This document shows, piece after piece, positions 53,190 through 61,948 of a stretch of 64,000 nucleotides of DNA. The first letter of the stretch is position 1. Every line of letters starts with the position of its first letter. The stretch covers positions 620,001 through 684,000 of the forward strand of contig NZ_SDQE01000001.1 of NCBI RefSeq assembly GCF_004153455.1. The letters are read 5' to 3'. The stretch is from Allopusillimonas ginsengisoli (lineage in GTDB: Bacteria > Pseudomonadota > Gammaproteobacteria > Burkholderiales > Burkholderiaceae_B). The notes under the pieces were generated by a model that ran no database searches, was not told where the DNA came from, and saw nothing but the letters and a program-made list of their open reading frames with translations. Both the position numbers and the translations under genes were made by a program.

Positions 53190-54359
53190 CTAGCGTGTCG
53201 CGGCAGACCCAAGGATGGCCGTAACCTGGCTGGCAAGCACGCCGCCATTGCCATGACACAACACAGTTTCGACCTGAGGCACCTGACGATCACCTGCATC
53301 GCCCCTGAGCTGCCTGACCGCTTCGATTACCGTAAATACGCCATACATTCCCGGATGCACGCACGACAGACCACCTCCATTGGTGTTGACCGGCAGGCCG
53401 CCACCAGGTTCGATCGCACCACTCTGGACAAATGCCCCTCCCTCTCCTTTTCGGCAAAAGCCCAGGTCCTCGAGAAATAAAATCACATTGATGGTGAAGG
53501 CATCGTAGAGCTGCAGAACGTCGATGTCAGACGGCTGCAGTCCGGCCATGGCATATGCCTTGCGTCCTGACTCCACTGCTGCCGTTGTGGTCAGGTCGGG
53601 CATCCCAGATATCTGGCGATGCGTCTGCGATGCGCCGGCGCCCAGCAGATAGACTGGCTTTGCCGACGCGTGCCCTGCACGATCTGCCCGCGTCATCACA
53701 AAAGCCCCAGCCCCGTCGGTCAATAGGCAACAATCACGTACGGTTAACGGATCACTGATCATTCGGGATGCCAGCACGTCTTGAACAGACAATGCTTCTC
53801 GCATGAATGCGTCGGGATTCAACTGCGCCCATTTGCGCGCGGATACCGCGACCTGCGCAAGCTGCTCGCGTGTCGTACCGAACTCATGCATATGGCGTGC
53901 CGCAGCGAGCGCGTACGACGTTGCAGGATTGAAGGGCTTGTAGGGTGCCTCGTAGGGTTGCGGCTCGAGCTGCCCGCGCGCGCGGATATGCTCGCGAAAG
54001 TCTCGCTGCGTGCGAGCGGTGCTGCCGTAAACCACCAACACGGCGTTGCACAGGCCCGCGTTCAGCGCGAGCGCGGCAGTCAGCAGGTAATTGACGTAGG
54101 ATGCCCCTCCTACGTTGCTGCTGTCCATCCATGCGGGCTGAACGTTCAGGTATTCCGCCACGGACAGGCTGGGCAGAAATCGGCTGAAACTCGCGGTCAT
54201 GAGGCCATCGATGTCCTTCATGCCCAGGCCTGCATCTGCCACTGCAGCCTGCGCTGCGTGGGCCAGGATTTCCAGTTCGGTAAAGCCACTGGCTTCGCCA
54301 AGGCCGGCAGTCCCTATACCGGTCACGGCGACCGAAGCACTTATGTCATTAAGCTTCAT
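53190..54359 (-). CDS. Thiolase-family protein (SCP-x/acetyl-CoA acetyltransferase type)
   Basis: This 389-residue thiolase-fold protein has NVGGASYVNYLLTAALALNAG near residue 85 where the nucleophile region lies, followed by LCNAVLVVYGS, then GLPVNTNGGGLSCVHPGMYGVFTVIEA (in blocks, near 320) and VLCHGNGGVLASQV near 365. The canonical nucleophilic Cys is not obvious (N-V-G-G-A-S). It therefore resembles the non-decarboxylating or retro-aldol thiolases that pair with DUF35 proteins, as Ltp2 does with ChsH2. The start at 54359 overlaps the DUF35 gene by 11 bp; a longer frame has no support. Confidence 0.85.
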   Translation of the reverse strand: MKLNDISASVAVTGIGTAGLGEASGFTELEILAHAAQAAVADAGLGMKDIDGLMTASFSRFLPSLSVAEYLNVQPAWMDSSNVGGASYVNYLLTAALALNAGLCNAVLVVYGSTARTQRDFREHIRARGQLEPQPYEAPYKPFNPATSYALAAARHMHEFGTTREQLAQVAVSARKWAQLNPDAFMREALSVQDVLASRMISDPLTVRDCCLLTDGAGAFVMTRADRAGHASAKPVYLLGAGASQTHRQISGMPDLTTTAAVESGRKAYAMAGLQPSDIDVLQLYDAFTINVILFLEDLGFCRKGEGGAFVQSGAIEPGGGLPVNTNGGGLSCVHPGMYGVFTVIEAVRQLRGDAGDRQVPQVETVLCHGNGGVLASQVTAILGSAATR

Positions 54360-54753
54360 GTTGCGCACCACGCATTGGCACAAACAGAATGCGGCTTTCT
54401 TCTCCGCTGTTGTCGAGCCTCGCGGAAACACGGGCGCCTATCGTCAAGCCCTCATTGTTGTCCTCAGCAGCGCCGCCCATGATACGCACGCCTTCGTCCA
54501 GATCCACCAACAGTACCAATGGCCCCTTGCCATCCCTGGCGAAGACCCTGCTCATCGAATAAACCGTGCCCAGGCCGGTAGGTGCGCGCCACCGCAGCTC
54601 AGGCGATTGGCAATGAGGACAATATTCACGCGGGTAAAAAATCCATCGATTGCATGTCTGGCACTGTTGTATGTTCCATATGCCCGACCGAAGAAAACCA
54701 AAGTAGGTTGCTTCAGCGCCCGCGGCGGGCATCATGCCCTGTTGATCGCTCAT
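54349..54753 (-). CDS. OB-fold/zinc-ribbon acyl-CoA-binding protein (DUF35 type)
   Basis: The 134-residue protein has an N-terminal helix, a rubredoxin-like zinc ribbon (CQTCNRWIFYPREYCPHCQSPEL, as C-x2-C and C-x2-C, residues about 33-53) and an OB-fold C-terminal part (GLGTVYSMSRVFA, LVLLVDLDEGVRIMG, GARVSARL). This is the DUF35/ChsH2 architecture, which binds acyl-CoA and works with a thiolase-like partner encoded next. The ATG at 54753 overlaps the CoA-transferase stop by four bases. Confidence 0.88.
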   Translation of the reverse strand: MSDQQGMMPAAGAEATYFGFLRSGIWNIQQCQTCNRWIFYPREYCPHCQSPELRWRAPTGLGTVYSMSRVFARDGKGPLVLLVDLDEGVRIMGGAAEDNNEGLTIGARVSARLDNSGEESRILFVPMRGAQHEA

Positions 54754-55448
54754 TCCGTTTCCCTGGTCTCTATCGTGACGATGCGCATGTCCGCGGCGGG
54801 CATAAGCGGCGCTTGGGTCCATTGCTGAAGCGTCTCGAATGTGATTGAGTCCACCAACTCTCGCACCAACAGGCCATCGCTTGCCACATCAATCACCGCG
54901 AAATCGGTGTAAATGCGATCGACTACCTTTTTCCCGGTCAAGGGGTACGTGCACGCATTGACGATCTTGGGCTCGCCTGCCTTGCTCACATGATCCATCA
55001 TCACATAGAGTCGCCGAGCGCCTGTCACCAAGTCCATGGCGCCACCAACCGCTGGCATTTCGCCTTCGCCTCCGGTCCACCAGTTGGCCAGATCGCCCTG
55101 CTCTGACACCTGGTACGCGCCCAAAAGGCATAGGTCCAGGTGCCCGCCGCGCATCATGGAAAACGACGTGACATGATCAAAAAATGAGCCGCCTTGCCGC
55201 AAAGCGATGGGTCGCTTGCCCGCATTGATCAAATCCCAATCGACTTGCGCGGGGTCCGTGACTGTCTCCCCCATGCCGAGAATGCCATTCTCGCTATGAA
55301 GAATGATTTCCTTGTCGCTGGGGATATAGTCAGCCACTTTCTCGGGTGTGCCTATACCCAGATTCACATACCAGCCGTCTTCGATGTCGCGGGCCACCCG
55401 CGCGGCGAGCTGTGTGCGGCTGTAGCCTTGCATGATTGTCGAGGACAT
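54750..55448 (-). CDS. CoA-transferase subunit B
   Basis: This 232-residue subunit is of the 3-oxoacid CoA-transferase type. It has YVNLGIGTPEKVADYIP near residue 28, the catalytic Glu block LHSENGILGMGE near 50, and GGHLDLCLLGAYQVSEQGDLANW near 100. It forms a thioester with CoA on the Glu. The start is ATG 55448, with AAGGA upstream; TTG at 55454 is possible. It is paired with subunit A upstream. The acid partner (3-oxoadipate, succinate or acetoacetate) is not determined. Confidence 0.9.
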   Translation of the reverse strand: MSSTIMQGYSRTQLAARVARDIEDGWYVNLGIGTPEKVADYIPSDKEIILHSENGILGMGETVTDPAQVDWDLINAGKRPIALRQGGSFFDHVTSFSMMRGGHLDLCLLGAYQVSEQGDLANWWTGGEGEMPAVGGAMDLVTGARRLYVMMDHVSKAGEPKIVNACTYPLTGKKVVDRIYTDFAVIDVASDGLLVRELVDSITFETLQQWTQAPLMPAADMRIVTIETRETE

Positions 55449-55450
55449 GC

Positions 55451-56140
55451 TCAATTCCTTGCTTCCGGTGCGATCTGCACGACACGATCAACAAAAATAC
55501 CCGGCGTAACGATGTGCTCGGGGTCAAGCGCCCCCAGCGCCACCACGTCGCTCACTTGAGCAATTGTCGTGGTCGCTGCCATGGCCATCACCGGATTAAA
55601 ATTGCGCGCGGCCTTGTGGTAAATGATATTGCCCCAACGGTCGGCGCTCATTCCCTTGATCAGGGCAAAGTCTCCATGCAGGGGCTGCTCCAGCACGTAT
55701 TCCTTGCCGTTGATTTCCCGCACTTCCTTGCCTTGCGCCATGACCGTGCCGGCGCCCACACGCGTGTAGAAACCGCCGATGCCAGCACCTGCCGCCCGCA
55801 ACCTCTCGACGATGGTTCCCTGCGGAATCACTTCAAGTTCGATTTTTCCGGCCCGATACCAGCGCTGAAAAATGTTTGGATCGCTGCGGGGGTCTGCTGC
55901 GCGCGGGAAGGAACAGATCATTTTGGCGACACGGCCAGCATCCACCAAGGCCGCCAGTCCGTCCGTACCCGTCCCCGAATTGTTGTTCACAATAGTGAGA
56001 TGCTTTGCCCCGTGGTCGATCAGGGCGTGGACCAGCTCGAAAGGGAGACCGGCGCCACCAAACCCTCCCACCAGAATGGTTGCGCCATCGTGTATACCTT
56101 GCAGGGCCTGCCCGACAGACGTGTGTATCTTGTTAAGCAT
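55451..56140 (-). CDS. CoA-transferase subunit A
   Basis: This 229-residue subunit of a CoA-transferase has the glycine-rich ILVGGFGGAGLPFELVHALI near residue 20, IVNNNSGTGTDGLAALVDAG near 50, and GIGGFYTRVGAGTVMAQGKE near 118. It binds CoA and, with subunit B, activates an organic acid. Its place between a Bug receptor gene (9 bp upstream) and the subunit B gene suggests the imported acid is activated here and then cleaved by the thiolase/DUF35 pair. It resembles PcaI/ScoA, but substrate cannot be assigned. Confidence 0.9.
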   Translation of the reverse strand: MLNKIHTSVGQALQGIHDGATILVGGFGGAGLPFELVHALIDHGAKHLTIVNNNSGTGTDGLAALVDAGRVAKMICSFPRAADPRSDPNIFQRWYRAGKIELEVIPQGTIVERLRAAGAGIGGFYTRVGAGTVMAQGKEVREINGKEYVLEQPLHGDFALIKGMSADRWGNIIYHKAARNFNPVMAMAATTTIAQVSDVVALGALDPEHIVTPGIFVDRVVQIAPEARN

Positions 56141-56149
56141 GGCGTTGTT

Positions 56150-57136
56150 TTACTGAGGCTCTACACCAATCTGCCGCATGAATTCAGGCCACCGCTCCGC
56201 TTCGCTCTGCATGAACACGCCAAATGCTTCTGGCGTACTGCCCTGGATTTCGATGCCGGTGCTGCTCAGCGAGTCGATAAACGCTGGATCCGCTATGACA
56301 GCGCTCACCTCTTTGGAAAGCCGATCCACGACGGATTGGGGCGTTCCCGAGCGCACGATCAACCCCCACCAGACCCCGACATCCACAGAGGGGTAACCCA
56401 CTTCGGCCATACTGGGGACATCCTCCAGGCCTGCAATGGACGAGCGTTTGTCACCCGTCACCGCAAGCGCGCGCAGTTTTCCTGCTTTAACCTGCGGTGC
56501 AACCGTTGAGCCGCCGTCAAAAATCATGGTGACCACACCGCTCATCACGTCTGTAATGGCCGGCACGCTGCCTTTGTAGGGGACGTGCAGCAAGCTGATA
56601 TCGGCCGCGCTGGAGAAGAGCTCCCCAGCCAGATGCAGACTGCCCCCCAATCCCAAGGAGGCGTAGGACAGGTCGCCTGGCTTGGCTTTGGCCATTTCAA
56701 CCAGTTCTTTAACGTCTTTTGCGGGAACGTCGGCATTGACGGCAAGATAAAGCGGCGTAGAGAACAATCGGCTGACCGGCGCGAAGTCCTTGAGCGGGTC
56801 GTAAGAAAGCTTCTTGTATGAACCCAGATTGGTGGCCAGACTGGTCATGGAGCCAAGAAAGATGGTGTATCCATCTGCGGGAGCCCGCAGCACTTGTTCC
56901 GCTCCGATGATCTGGCTGGCGCCGGGCTTGTTTTCCACAATAATGGGTTGTCCAAGCTTCTCATTCAGGCCTCGCGCCAGCGAACGCGAAAACGTGTCGC
57001 CCAATCCGCCGGGAGGATAGGGCACGACAAACTTGATGGGTTTGACAGGATACGATGATGCTGCCTCGTCTGCAGCCTGGGATGCGAAAGGAAGAAAGAG
57101 GCTACAAGCCAATGCCAGGCTCAGGAAATGCCGCAT
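56150..57136 (-). CDS. Bug/TctC-family receptor of the CoA-transferase operon
   Basis: The 328-residue receptor has a signal peptide (residues 1-21, cut near SQAAD), IKFVVPYPPGGLGDTFSRSLARGLNEKL as the Bug loop, VENKPGASQIIGAEQVLRAP and PYKGSVPAITDVMSGVV. It is the first gene of the operon with CoA-transferase A/B, the OB-fold protein and thiolase. It probably captures the organic acid that is then activated. A strict 7-bp dyad lies about 105 bp upstream at 57241-57259. Confidence 0.9.
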   Translation of the reverse strand: MRHFLSLALACSLFLPFASQAADEAASSYPVKPIKFVVPYPPGGLGDTFSRSLARGLNEKLGQPIIVENKPGASQIIGAEQVLRAPADGYTIFLGSMTSLATNLGSYKKLSYDPLKDFAPVSRLFSTPLYLAVNADVPAKDVKELVEMAKAKPGDLSYASLGLGGSLHLAGELFSSAADISLLHVPYKGSVPAITDVMSGVVTMIFDGGSTVAPQVKAGKLRALAVTGDKRSSIAGLEDVPSMAEVGYPSVDVGVWWGLIVRSGTPQSVVDRLSKEVSAVIADPAFIDSLSSTGIEIQGSTPEAFGVFMQSEAERWPEFMRQIGVEPQ

Positions 57137-57240
57137 TTGATGTCTCCAAGACGTGTTTTAGCAAGAAGAGACAATCTATACCTGCGGGAAAAACGGTCAA
57201 TGATTGTTTCGATATTCGGGACGGCGAACAGGCAGCCTCC

Positions 57241-57259
57241 TGATAGGCCCATCCTATCA
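57241..57259. promoter_or_regulatory. Dyad upstream of the Bug-CoA-transferase operon
   Basis: TGATAGG and CCTATCA form a perfect 7-bp inverted repeat with a five-base spacer, in the 340-bp gap between the Bug gene (start 57136) and the TonB receptor gene (57477). It is a candidate operator for the operon. The remaining gap sequence shows no gene and no convincing Fur box. Confidence 0.4.
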
Positions 57260-57476
57260 ATTAAGCATTCGGCTCGCAATAACTCGATACGATGCTCGTC
57301 GACACAGCTTAATCGACACCATGGCAACTTCGCCTGCCCCATATTTCACGGTTCTTCGTGTCTGATAAAAAATCAATGTTTAAGCAGTAAAAAAGCAGGT
57401 TTGCAGCGTTTTCCAGTCATCCTAATTCTCAATCTATTTTGAAACTCAATCCTCAATTCGGATAGGGAAAAAAAGA

Positions 57477-59651
57477 ATGGCTATTACTACAACACAAATG
57501 AACATGGAGCGACAAATACCATTGCGGTTGCTCACGCCGCTGGCAACGCTGATCGTCACAGGCTTTAGCGCTGGACAATCCGCTTTAGCTCGGGACGTTG
57601 CTCCTTCGGCTAGGGCCGTTCCCCAGCTACCGGAGGTATCGGTGATCGGCACGCGGGAGGACCACACACTGCAGCACCTCCAATCGCCGGTCCTCAGCGG
57701 CGCGCTGGGCACGCGCAGCAAGCTTGAAACACCATTCTCCTCCACTGTGATCATCAGCGCGGACATCAAAGAGCGCCAAGTCAACAAGCTAGGGGACGTG
57801 TTCATGACGGATGCCTCGGTGTCCGACAACAGTGCAGCCTATGGCGCTTGGGCGAACTACCTTACTGTGCGCGGCCTGCCCCTGGATTGGCAGAATTCTT
57901 TCCGCATCGATGGAAAGCCGTTCATGAGCTATGCCACAACGTTACCGTATGAGCAGTTTGAACGCGTCGATCTGCTCAAAGGGGCAACAGGATTCATGTA
58001 TGGTTTCGGTTCGCCAGGCGGTTTGGTGAACTATGTCACCAAGAAACCTACCAACGGGCCGGTTCGTGATGTCACAGTAGGGTACCAATCCAAAAACCTG
58101 TGGCACGAGAGCGTCGATCTGGGCGGACGCACAGGCGATAACGACCGATTCGGCTATCGGCTCAATGCTACGCACCAAGAAGGCACCTTATATAACAACA
58201 GCACCCTAAATCGGAACTCCGTATCGCTGGCACTGGATGCGCGCCTGACCGACCGTCTGACCTGGGATTTCCAGAGCATTTATCAGGATATCAAAGCATC
58301 AGATACTGAACCCACGATTTATACCGGGCTGTTGACTGGACACAATCTACCTTCGGCTGTGCGCAACGACAATGGGCGGCTAGTGGGAGACGGAACGCAC
58401 TTCAATAATGCATTTCGGTTTTACTCTACCGGGCTGAAGTACAAGATCTCGCCAGATTGGACGCTGAGCACCAGCTACAGTCAATCATCCACCCAGACGC
58501 GACGCAACGAAGAGGTAGTCCAGTTTACGGACGAACTGGGCAACTACAATGACATTCGCTCCGATTACGGCGAGGCTTATCAGTTCAACTTCTGGCAGGC
58601 TATGTTGCAAGGGCGCGTCCAGACTGGGGCAATCCAACACGATATTGTGGCGGGTGCGTCGCAGCAAAGTCAGAAAAATGATTACGCCGGCAATGGTTTC
58701 TATCAACAGATAGGCACCGGGACATTGTCTATGCAGAATACCAATACTTATCAAAGCGTTGGCACCATACATAGTCTGGGTATGTTCCGGGGGGCGGAGA
58801 TCGCCCAAAAGGCGATTTTTGCGAGCGACACGGTACAGCTGTCAGACCGGTGGTCAATACTGGGGGGGCTGCGCTATACCAATTATGATCAGAAGGCCTT
58901 TGGTCCTGGTGGTGCTCAGACATCGTCGTACAACAAAAACGGCGTATTAACGCCAACAGCCGCATTGATGTATAAGCTCATGCCGCAGACCATGGCGTAT
59001 GCAAGCTATATTGAATCATTGGAACAAGGCTCCTCAGTTGGATCCCGTTATGCCAACCACGGTGCACAACTTGATCCCATTAAAAGCCGACAATACGAAA
59101 TCGGCATCAAGAGCGTGCAAGAACGCTTGGCGGCGACTGCAGCGCTGTTCCGCGTTGAAAGAAAGACCGAATACCCCAACGTCGCCAATGAAATCGTGCA
59201 GGACGGCCTCTCGGTATACCAAGGCGCAGAAGTGGGAGCATCTATGCGGCTAGGTTCCTACTGGGACATAGGCGGCGAGGTGATGCTGCTAAATGCAACC
59301 TACGAGAAAGGCGCCGATAACATCGGAAATCGCGTTGTGGGTGCGCCGAAAGTCGTCGCTACGACTCAGGTTTCATACCGCGTACCACAAATTCCTGGCC
59401 TTAAACTTATGGCCAACGCCAAATACACGAGCAGCACCATGTTGCGGCCTAGCAATGATGTCGAGATGGATAGCTATGCCGTCTTCAATGTCGGAGCCAG
59501 TTATGAAACCACGGTCAATGGCTACGACACGACACTTCGTTTGGCGGCACACAATATCACGAATCAACGCTACTGGACCTACCAATACGCGGACTATATT
59601 AAAGCAAGCGATCCTCGCAGCATAAGCCTGACCGCCACCGCGCAATTTTAG
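57477..59651 (+). CDS. TonB-dependent siderophore receptor
   Basis: This 724-residue outer-membrane receptor has a signal peptide (about 1-42, ending ALA), a TonB-box-like LPEVSVIG near 57, and a plug domain (about 70-210). The plug carries VRGLPLDWQNSFRIDGKPF and FERVDLLKGATGFMYGFGSPGGLVNYVTKK, typical of TonB-siderophore receptors. A beta-barrel follows, ending in Phe (TATAQF). There is no N-terminal STN signalling domain, so it is not a transducer. It lies 36 bp before the RhtX/FptX-like MFS gene, which is broken, so import of the siderophore across the inner membrane may be lost or may use another permease. Confidence 0.92.
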   Translation: MAITTTQMNMERQIPLRLLTPLATLIVTGFSAGQSALARDVAPSARAVPQLPEVSVIGTREDHTLQHLQSPVLSGALGTRSKLETPFSSTVIISADIKERQVNKLGDVFMTDASVSDNSAAYGAWANYLTVRGLPLDWQNSFRIDGKPFMSYATTLPYEQFERVDLLKGATGFMYGFGSPGGLVNYVTKKPTNGPVRDVTVGYQSKNLWHESVDLGGRTGDNDRFGYRLNATHQEGTLYNNSTLNRNSVSLALDARLTDRLTWDFQSIYQDIKASDTEPTIYTGLLTGHNLPSAVRNDNGRLVGDGTHFNNAFRFYSTGLKYKISPDWTLSTSYSQSSTQTRRNEEVVQFTDELGNYNDIRSDYGEAYQFNFWQAMLQGRVQTGAIQHDIVAGASQQSQKNDYAGNGFYQQIGTGTLSMQNTNTYQSVGTIHSLGMFRGAEIAQKAIFASDTVQLSDRWSILGGLRYTNYDQKAFGPGGAQTSSYNKNGVLTPTAALMYKLMPQTMAYASYIESLEQGSSVGSRYANHGAQLDPIKSRQYEIGIKSVQERLAATAALFRVERKTEYPNVANEIVQDGLSVYQGAEVGASMRLGSYWDIGGEVMLLNATYEKGADNIGNRVVGAPKVVATTQVSYRVPQIPGLKLMANAKYTSSTMLRPSNDVEMDSYAVFNVGASYETTVNGYDTTLRLAAHNITNQRYWTYQYADYIKASDPRSISLTATAQF

Positions 59652-59687
59652 GTCTATGCGCTCACGGCAACATCGCTTTTGATCAAT

Positions 59688-61027
59688 ATGGACGTGCAAC
59701 GCTCCCTATATAGCGACGCGCCCGCGCCACACACCATCTTTCTGGCAGTCGGCGCGCTTTACGTCTCGCAAAGTGTCATCGGGGGGTTGACAATGCTCGG
59801 GCTGCCTGCTGTCTTGCGCAAGGACGGTTTGCCACTCGACCAGATCGGGCTGCTCTATCTCACCGTTATACCGTGGTCCCTGAAATTTCTCTGGTCGCCC
59901 CATGTCGAGCGAATCAGACATCTTGGCTCCGCACACCGCGGAACGCGTGTCCTTACGACGCTAGGCAGTATCCTGTGCGCGATGGGACTCGTGGCGCTTG
60001 CCTTTAATGGCCCTGCTATAACCGTCACCACGGTTTTCATACTAGTATTTGTAGCCCTCATAGCGTCAACCGTTGACATTGCTTGCGACGGATTCGCAGT
60101 GGAAAACCTAAAGCCCGAACATCACGGCTGGGGCAATGCCGCTCAGGTCGGCGGACCTATGTCGGGTCGGCAATAGGTGCTGGTGCCTTTCTGTGGATAG
60201 CGGCTCAACAAGGCTGGACGTCTTCGGTGCTGATCATGGCCGTAATTATCTTCGGCCTTGGTTTACCGTTCGCCTTCATGCGCATTTCAAAGACGACATC
60301 TACCTCGGCTTCCACCCAACCGTCCTTATAAACCGCGCTCAAGAGACGCGAGGTCCAACTTGGTCTACTGGTCACTGCTGTTTTCACCGTCGCGCAAAAA
60401 TGGGGTGTCGCTATGCTTGGGCCATTCATGGTCGACTATGGCCTTGATCTACAAACCATCGGTATTCTTACCGGCGTCGGCAGCATGTTCGTTGGCTCGG
60501 TCGGCGCGCTTATCGTTGGCGCGGTGGTTCGTCTAACCGGCGCGAAATTTGTGCTCATCCTTGCATTGATCTTGCAAGCGGGTCTTTTCGCGGGGCTATT
60601 GGTTCTTTCCGTCCTCGCAGAACGTTTCCACAGCGTGATTTTGCTGCTTGGCATTCTAAGTTCGTCTGGTGTTATGGCATTCGGCTATGTTGCGCTTTAT
60701 TCAAGCTTCATGCGATGGTCCGATATCAAGCAGGCAGGCGTCGATTTCACACTCTTTCAATGTGCCGATGGGCTATTCAGCATGCTAGGCGGCGTTGTGG
60801 CTGGGTTTATAGCTCAGCATCTCGGCTATACCCCATTTTATGTGATCACCTTGTTGATTTCGATCTCGGCTATAGGAACAATTGCTGCCATGGTCACTAC
60901 CTTGCAAATCAACCGTTTTAAGATTGCGTTTTCTAACAGCAGAATTCAGGGTCGTTTGCTGAGTGCAGCGAGCCGGCCGACCCGCTCAGCATCTGGACAG
61001 AACGGCGATCTTGAGCATCGCATGTGA
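59688..61027 (+). pseudogene. RhtX/FptX-like MFS siderophore importer, disrupted
   Basis: The frame reads from ATG 59688 through several membrane segments to about 60154 ([10 protein letters not shown]). It is then broken by a one-base deletion: the next frame continues [14 protein letters not shown]. That frame holds a TAA at 60329-60331 before going on as TALKRREVQLGLLVTAVFTV, followed by further membrane segments to a TGA at 61027. Joined, the pieces make an MFS transporter of about 445 residues of the RhtX/FptX group, which imports siderophores through the inner membrane. One frameshift plus one nonsense codon point to a true pseudogene rather than a single sequencing slip. It is paired with the TonB receptor. 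Confidence 0.8.
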
Positions 61028-61028
61028 A

Positions 61029-61120
61029 AATATCAAACCAGGCCTGCAAGAGGCGATTACGCACGTTAAAGGCGATGACCGCAGCGTGCGTACACACCGC
61101 CACCGCGCTCAAGTTACAGA
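61029..61120 (+). pseudogene. Antitoxin gene remnant
   Basis: About 30 codons (IKPGLQEAITHVKGDDRSVRTHRHR) match the N-terminus of the intact antitoxin at 20141 (IKQGLQEAIAHAKGDEHGVR). The helix-turn-helix part is missing and no start codon is apparent. It follows the MFS pseudogene stop directly. Confidence 0.65.
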
Positions 61121-61203
61121 CCTAATCGTCTAATGGCTAGCTATTGGACGCAAGAACTGGCTTTACGCTGATGGGTCGCCCAGGGCGTGCGCTTTCAATT
61201 CAG

Positions 61204-61350
61204 CATATATCCTATTGGTACAGCATGTGGTCTCACAGGAGAGACGGCATGCGGAAGGCTTTTGTTCAATTGGATCTGGAGAGCACCCAAGACCTTGTCG
61301 CCGTGCAAGTTCTGAATCAAACCCGAGCCGACCTTGGGGTTGCACCATGA
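61204..61350 (+). pseudogene. C-terminal remnant of the DUF6932-like gene, second copy
   Basis: The reading frame contains ISYWYSMWSHRRDGMRKAFV, then QLDLESTQDLVAVQVLNQ and a TGA at 61348-61350. It is closely similar to the C-terminal piece at 44740-44838. The N-terminal and central parts are absent. The TGA overlaps the next ATG (61347) as in the first copy, so the two-gene module was present here too. Confidence 0.65.
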
Positions 61351-61589
61351 TTCAACGACGTGAATCCTTGCTGTCTGAGATCCAAGAGCTCGAACAGCTA
61401 CTCAGCGGAATTCCCGCAGATGCCGTCATCCAACGGCTTTCGCTCGAAAACCGTCTGAAATCGGTCCTCCAAAAACTTGAGCAGGAAGGTGTTGAACCAC
61501 AGCAGTCTCGCGCAAGGCTTACGTTTCGAGGACGACGGTTGTCGGTAGCTACGGAATGTGTTGTTGTCGTAGGCCCATGCAGACTTTGA
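61347..61589 (+). pseudogene. Truncated copy of the unknown second-gene protein
   Basis: The 80 codons begin IQRRESLLSEIQELEQLL, then RLSLENRLKSVLQKLEQEG and RARLTFRGRRLSVATE, matching the first 75 residues of the 296-residue protein at 44835. The frame then runs into unrelated sequence. Only the helical N-terminus is kept, so the full protein is lost. Confidence 0.7.
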
Positions 61590-61730
61590 TCGACGAAAGG
61601 GAGAAGTGGAAACGCAAAGTCGCCGACCTGAACGACGCAGTTTAATCAGACAAGACAGCCTCTGAAAGCCGGGACTGTCAGATCAAGTCGCGACTACTAC
61701 ACACAAGCGCTCGTATATTATCAAGGTATC

Positions 61731-61860
61731 CATGCCGCGATATTTGCATGCCACCTATAGCGCGACGATCTGCTTATGCCGTCCACGCGAGAATTGTGGC
61801 CATCGTAGTGCCGGCTTCGACTTGGTTGAGAATCGCCATGATTTGGCTACCGAGAGGGAT
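61731..61860 (-). mobile_element. Possible IS3-family OrfA remnant
   Basis: On the minus strand, QIMAILNQVEAGTTMATIL resembles the helix-turn-helix start of IS3-family OrfA proteins (Q-I-x-x-I-L-x-x-A-E-A-G). After a frame change, RGRHKQI and CKYRGMD resemble the following R-x-H-G-I and K-Y-x-G-M-D segments. Stops and shifts break the frame. It lies in the 360-bp gap between the truncated module and the CitE-like gene; the rest of that gap shows no gene. Confidence 0.4.
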
Positions 61861-61948
61861 AGCCAGTCATGGTATTGATATCGCAGATCTCGCTACAACA
61901 CGCCGGAATTATTGATTGACCCCCACTTGACAATAACAGACAACTTTC

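Noticed and set aside
57400-57476. Possible Fur box before the TonB receptor gene
   Set aside because: The AT-rich sequence matches the GATAAT repeat pattern poorly; a scored matrix search would be needed.
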